From Hemibagrus wyckioides (lineage: Eukaryota; Chordata; Actinopteri; Siluriformes; Bagridae): a stretch of DNA of 64,000 nucleotides. The notes below the pieces were generated by a model. That model was not told where the DNA came from and made no database searches. It saw only the letters and a program-made list of their open reading frames with translations. Positions within the stretch are counted from its first letter, which is position 1, and the number at the start of each line of letters is the position of its first letter. The position numbers and the translations under genes are program-made. The DNA lies in the NCBI RefSeq assembly GCF_019097595.1, contig NC_080711.1:13372928-13436927 (forward strand), read 5' to 3'. Below, one piece after another: positions 60,207 through 64,000 of this stretch.

Positions 60207-61114
60207 TACACAAATCAGCCATTACATTTGAACCACCTGCTTAATAATGTGCAGGTTCCCCTTGTGCTGATAAAACAGCTCTGACTCGTCAAGGCATGGA
60301 CTCCAAAAGAACCTCTGAAGATGTGCTGTGGTATCTGGCACCAAGACGTTGCCAGCAGATCCTTTAAGTCCTGTAGGTTGTGAGGTAGAGCCTCCATGGA
60401 TTGGACTTGTTTGTCCAGCACATCCTACAGATGTTTGATCAGATTGAGAGCTGAGGAATTTGGAGGCCAAGTCAACACCTTGTCACGTTCCTCAAACTAT
60501 TCCTGAAAATTTCTTGCAGTGTAGCAGGGTGCATTATTCTGATGAAAGAGGACATGGTCATTAGGGAATGCTGTTCTTCACCGCCTTTAGGGAATACCTT
60601 TCTATCATAGCCAGTATTAACTTCTTCAGCAGTAGCTCTTCTGTGGGATCAGATCAGACAAGCCTTCAATCCCCATGCCCATCAGTGAGCCTTCTTCTAC
60701 TGGACCACATTTGGTAGATAATTTGACCCTTGTCAAAGTCACAGATCTTTACGCTTGTCCATTTTTCTTGCTTCCAACACATCAACTTTGAGAACTAATT
60801 ATTCACTTAATGCCTAATATACACCACAATGTGCCATTGTAACAAGATTATCAGTTTTATCCACATAAATGTTTAATGTTATCCTCCTAAGACCCGAGCT
60901 TTGGTTTGGCTTGCATTTTAGATTTATTCTAGCTATTTGGGGTTAGGAGGAACCAATAAATATAATAAGCAGACATTATCTTTGAACATGAAGCCAATTC
61001 TTTTGTGTACAACAGGTTCCAGTTACAAAGAATTAAGTATTATGGTGCACACAAACAAAAATGTGATGTCCACATATGTCTAGGTTGTAGGAGGCTGTGG
61101 CTGATCAGTGTATA
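60207..61114 (-). mobile_element. Tc1-like element, degenerate, with terminal repeat split by an insert
   Basis: On the minus strand the order is as follows. First comes the N-terminal region (…gatgtgttggaagcaagaaa… near 60780). A truncated middle follows. The C-terminal region then gives the block equivalent to …LDKQVQSMEALPHNLQDLKD… (near 60340-60420, seen in a minus frame). The left terminus is 'tacacaaatcagccattaca'. The right terminus is cut in two: 'tttaatgttat' ends at 60882 and 'ggctgatcagtgtata' resumes at 61099. Its deletion pattern differs from the copies at 5199 and 6667. Confidence 0.75.
60883..61098. mobile_element. Nested insert (~216 bp) inside the Tc1 terminal repeat
   Basis: It begins cctcctaagacc and ends ggttgtaggagg plus a few bases. 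The two ends form an imperfect 12-bp inverted repeat. It carries no open frame. Removing it rejoins the interrupted terminal repeat to match the opposite terminus. Its class is unknown and no clear target duplication is visible. Confidence 0.6.
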
Positions 61115-61283
61115 TGAGAAAGTGTGTTACTAAAGCTGTTCTGTGTCCATTTTTTTATTTTTATCATAGAATCAACACAGTGAAAAATAAATTGCATTCC
61201 TTAAGGTTTTGTTGTTGTCAGACATGACCAGATCCACACAAATACAACAACATCAGCAACAGCAACAACAATAATAATGATGA

Positions 61284-61315
<32 letters not shown>

Positions 61316-63130
61316 AAAATAATAATAATAACAATAATCATCATCATCACCATCATCATTATCATAGTAATAGTAATAGTAGTTGTGGTAGAGTAGAACT
61401 AAGAGCACAAATGCTCCCCTCTTCAACTAGAATTCTACAAATAAAATTAAAAATACTAAAAACTACTACAACAAGTAACTTAAGCATTTTAAAGAAGTGT
61501 TTTTAACAATTCTCTTGCAATCCTAGAAAATGTGTTAAAATTTACTGTGCATGATTGTTGAAAATGCAGTAGAAAGTGCACAGGTTTTGCTTAAACTGCC
61601 CCAAAATTAACCTCCTTTTCGCAACAAGGGATATCCATTTAAATGGTAAGAATGTTTCACTTCACATTTTAGTTGATGATCTCTTACTTGCATTCAGTCA
61701 CAAGGTAAATTACAGCCTAGGGCAAGACTGACACTGGAGACAGCTCTGAAAAGTCGCGGGGCAAAATAATCTCAGTGAGTGACACAGTGTTTTGTTATTT
61801 AACATTTAAAATTTTATTTTGGGTAGCTTAATTTATTTATTTATAAGCAGATAACCTGGAATACTTGTAATGTATGGTTATCTGTTATCCGTATTACATG
61901 GAATACATGGGGAAAAAATCAAGATCGGAACATACATTTATCAAATGAACATGATTCTCTATTCAACTCATTATCTGACACAGTTCCTGAAAATCATGTG
62001 CAATTCATCTGACATTCAACCAGATCTCTTACAAATCTTACAAAACCCTGCTTTAATCTGACTTACAAATGAGAAATTTGACGGTCTGAAAGCTTCATTA
62101 ATCAAAGTTTACTCCGTTTCTTTGACTAACCCCTGCTGCGATATTAGTTGAGGATTTATTTGTAAGCACTATTTTCCAAGGTATTGTGTCCCAGTGATGT
62201 CTCTGCTGAAAATCTCCATGAGGGACATAACTCCCCCACAACCACCCACGGCCACCATCAACACCACCCACATCCCCCTGCCTGTCTCTCTCTCTTCCTC
62301 CATTAGCAGGTGGCAGTGGAGTGGGGGGGCTGGGGGTGGTCTGAACAGGATGGCGATTCTCTAGGCCTTCAGAATTGTTCATATTCAAACGGCTCCTTTT
62401 GTTCAGACCCACAGCACGCTCAGACACTGAACCATGCCAGGAATACAAATCAGACCTCTGACAGGGCAGTTAACCTGCCGCTAAATATAGCTACAGAGAG
62501 AGAAAGAGAGGGAGAGGGAAACTTGTGGTGTGCATGCCACAATAAGGGACAAAGAGAAGGAAGTGTTATTTGTGATGAACATGTGAATATAAATTCATCA
62601 TAGCTATAAAAAAGCAACGGGTGTGGGCTGCTGCTTGCTGTACTATTTGCTTCAGTATCACGACTCAAAAAAAAAAAAAAGAGGCTGACACTCCTGCACT
62701 GTGGGCCAGAGGGTGTTTATGGTGCCAGAAGCTTTAAAATATTGCAGACTTTCCACAAATCAGTGGAAAAACTCAATATTACAGTGAAGAGGTGGAGTAG
62801 GTGCTGTTTTTTCTCAGAATCTTAAAGATTTTGCAAGGTTGTTACTGTAAAATATAGTAGATGAATAAATGGGCTTGTCTCATCATCTTGTGTGTGTGTG
62901 TGTGTGTGTAACAGAGATCTGAGAAACCACTATCATGAATAGAATAGAGTAGCAGAAGTAATGCAATACAAAAATAAAAGATAGCATCTGAAAGATGAAG
63001 TCTATTTAAGAAGGACTATTTAATATGAGAGAAGTTGGGATGGAGATTCGGAGATAGAGATAGAGAGAGGGAGAGAATGAGAAATGTGTTTAAGCCACCA
63101 GGGATATGTGAGTCCTTCCAAAGTGGGAGA

Positions 63131-63164
<34 letters not shown>

Positions 63165-63165
63165 A

Positions 63166-63205
<40 letters not shown>

Positions 63206-63618
63206 GACTCCTACAGTATATAATTCATCCTTCTTTAATACCAGGGATTCATTTAACGCTGTACAATAGAAATAAACCAGTGTGTAACCTACTATTCATT
63301 TAAGTGCAGTAGGGATCAACTCGGCTTTTATTGTTGTTTTATGTTTCTATTTTTGTTTTGCTTTGTTTGATTGTTTTTTAATCATAATGTTTATTTCAAT
63401 CTAAATTGTCAATATATATTTGATTTTTTTTTAGAAAATCCTTAGATCAAGCCAATTTAAGCAGTGTTTGATTGAATTCTCCCTGAATTGGTCAGAACCC
63501 TAAACGAGCATCTTAATGAAGACATTATAATATATGTCTATGTATTCACAATCTAGCTATTGTTTCAAACAAGAAAAGAGCTAGGCTTGTCTTGGCTTTA
63601 TTCTTATTCCCCCCCACA
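61115..63618. other. Intergenic, no gene recognised
   Basis: It contains (ACT)n at 61285-61314, (TG)n near 62889-62909 and a (TG)n-(GA)n compound run at 63132-63202. The 116-residue minus frame at 62098-62448 is not supported by splice sites or any recognised family. Confidence 0.5.
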
Positions 63619-63645
63619 CACACATACACACACACACACACACAC

Positions 63646-63737
<92 letters not shown>
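63619..63737. repeat. (CA)n-(TA)n compound array
   Basis: About 15 CA units followed by about 44 TA units. Confidence 0.95.
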
Positions 63738-63739
<2 letters not shown>

Positions 63740-64000
63740 TTTAATAGCCCAGTAGGCAGCTCCGCTCTTCATCTATTTTAGGAAATGTAATGATGAGGAA
63801 ATTAATTAATCATACCACTTTCTTGTCAAGGGCCATCTGCTTTAAAGGAGGGGGCATCCTGGCAATTTTACACCAGTTTAATTACTTTTCATTCCTCCGA
63901 AATTGACCTTTAATGCCCTGCATTGAATTCAATTATATCTATGCTTAGTTTTCGCAGTGTTTCGCAGTGGGATTTTATGGATTGTGGGATGCAATAGCTC
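63738..64000. other. Repeat-free flank, no gene recognised
   Basis: AT-rich but non-repetitive sequence with homeodomain-like TTAATTAAT and TTAATTACTT cores. It might be conserved regulatory DNA, but there is no direct evidence. Confidence 0.3.

Noticed and set aside
62098..62448. 116-residue minus-strand protein gene
   Set aside because: No splice sites, promoter or family similarity; composition reflects local C-rich DNA.

Overview
The window looks like nuclear DNA of a ray-finned fish, probably an ostariophysan (catfish, characin or carp group). The evidence is one split vertebrate gene with canonical GT-AG introns, a high density of Tc1-like elements of teleost type, DIRS and Ty3/gypsy retrotransposon remnants, tRNA-derived SINEs, and very many microsatellites. 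Most open frames are low-complexity or transposon-derived. There are no operons, CRISPR arrays or prokaryotic features.

The one gene I can assemble with confidence is a plus-strand orthologue of PLPPR2 (phospholipid phosphatase-related protein 2, LPPR2/PRG family). It runs from a probable non-coding first exon near 12.7 kb to a poly(A) signal near 49.56 kb. Seven coding exons (15862-15930, 34575-34763, 44810-44930, 45885-46135, 46355-46531, 46678-46821, 47642-47677) join in phase to a 328-residue six-pass membrane protein. Residues of the phosphatase signature are replaced, as in the whole PLPPR group, so it is expected to be non-catalytic. The first two introns with coding exons on both sides are long (18.6 and 10.0 kb); the remaining introns are short.

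Region by region: 1-12.3 kb is intergenic. It holds a gypsy reverse-transcriptase scrap, a DIRS remnant, two sister Tc1-derived non-autonomous elements that share a deletion and a stop codon, a second Tc1-type element, and a possible minus-strand first exon near 8 kb. 12.4-12.9 kb is the probable plppr2 first exon. 15.9-34.6 kb is intron, with Tc1-type elements (one nested), a DIRS remnant on the minus strand, and SINEs. 34.8-44.8 kb is intron, with SINEs, a GATA array, a long AT run and a tRNA-Gln pseudogene. 44.8-49.6 kb holds the clustered 3' exons and the 3' UTR. 49.6-64 kb is intergenic, with an unclassified ~850-bp terminal-inverted-repeat element, Tc1-type fragments, a LINE-like 3' end, a ~700-bp polypurine tract containing a hairpin, and a Tc1 copy whose terminal repeat is split by another insert. 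A few repeat-poor stretches could be conserved regulatory DNA.

I found no convincing novel multi-gene system. The most interesting points are a possible alternative amino terminus of plppr2, a strong-context minimal upstream ORF, the nested and sister transposon structures, and the unclassified inverted-repeat element. All family assignments rest on remembered sequence patterns, not on a database search.
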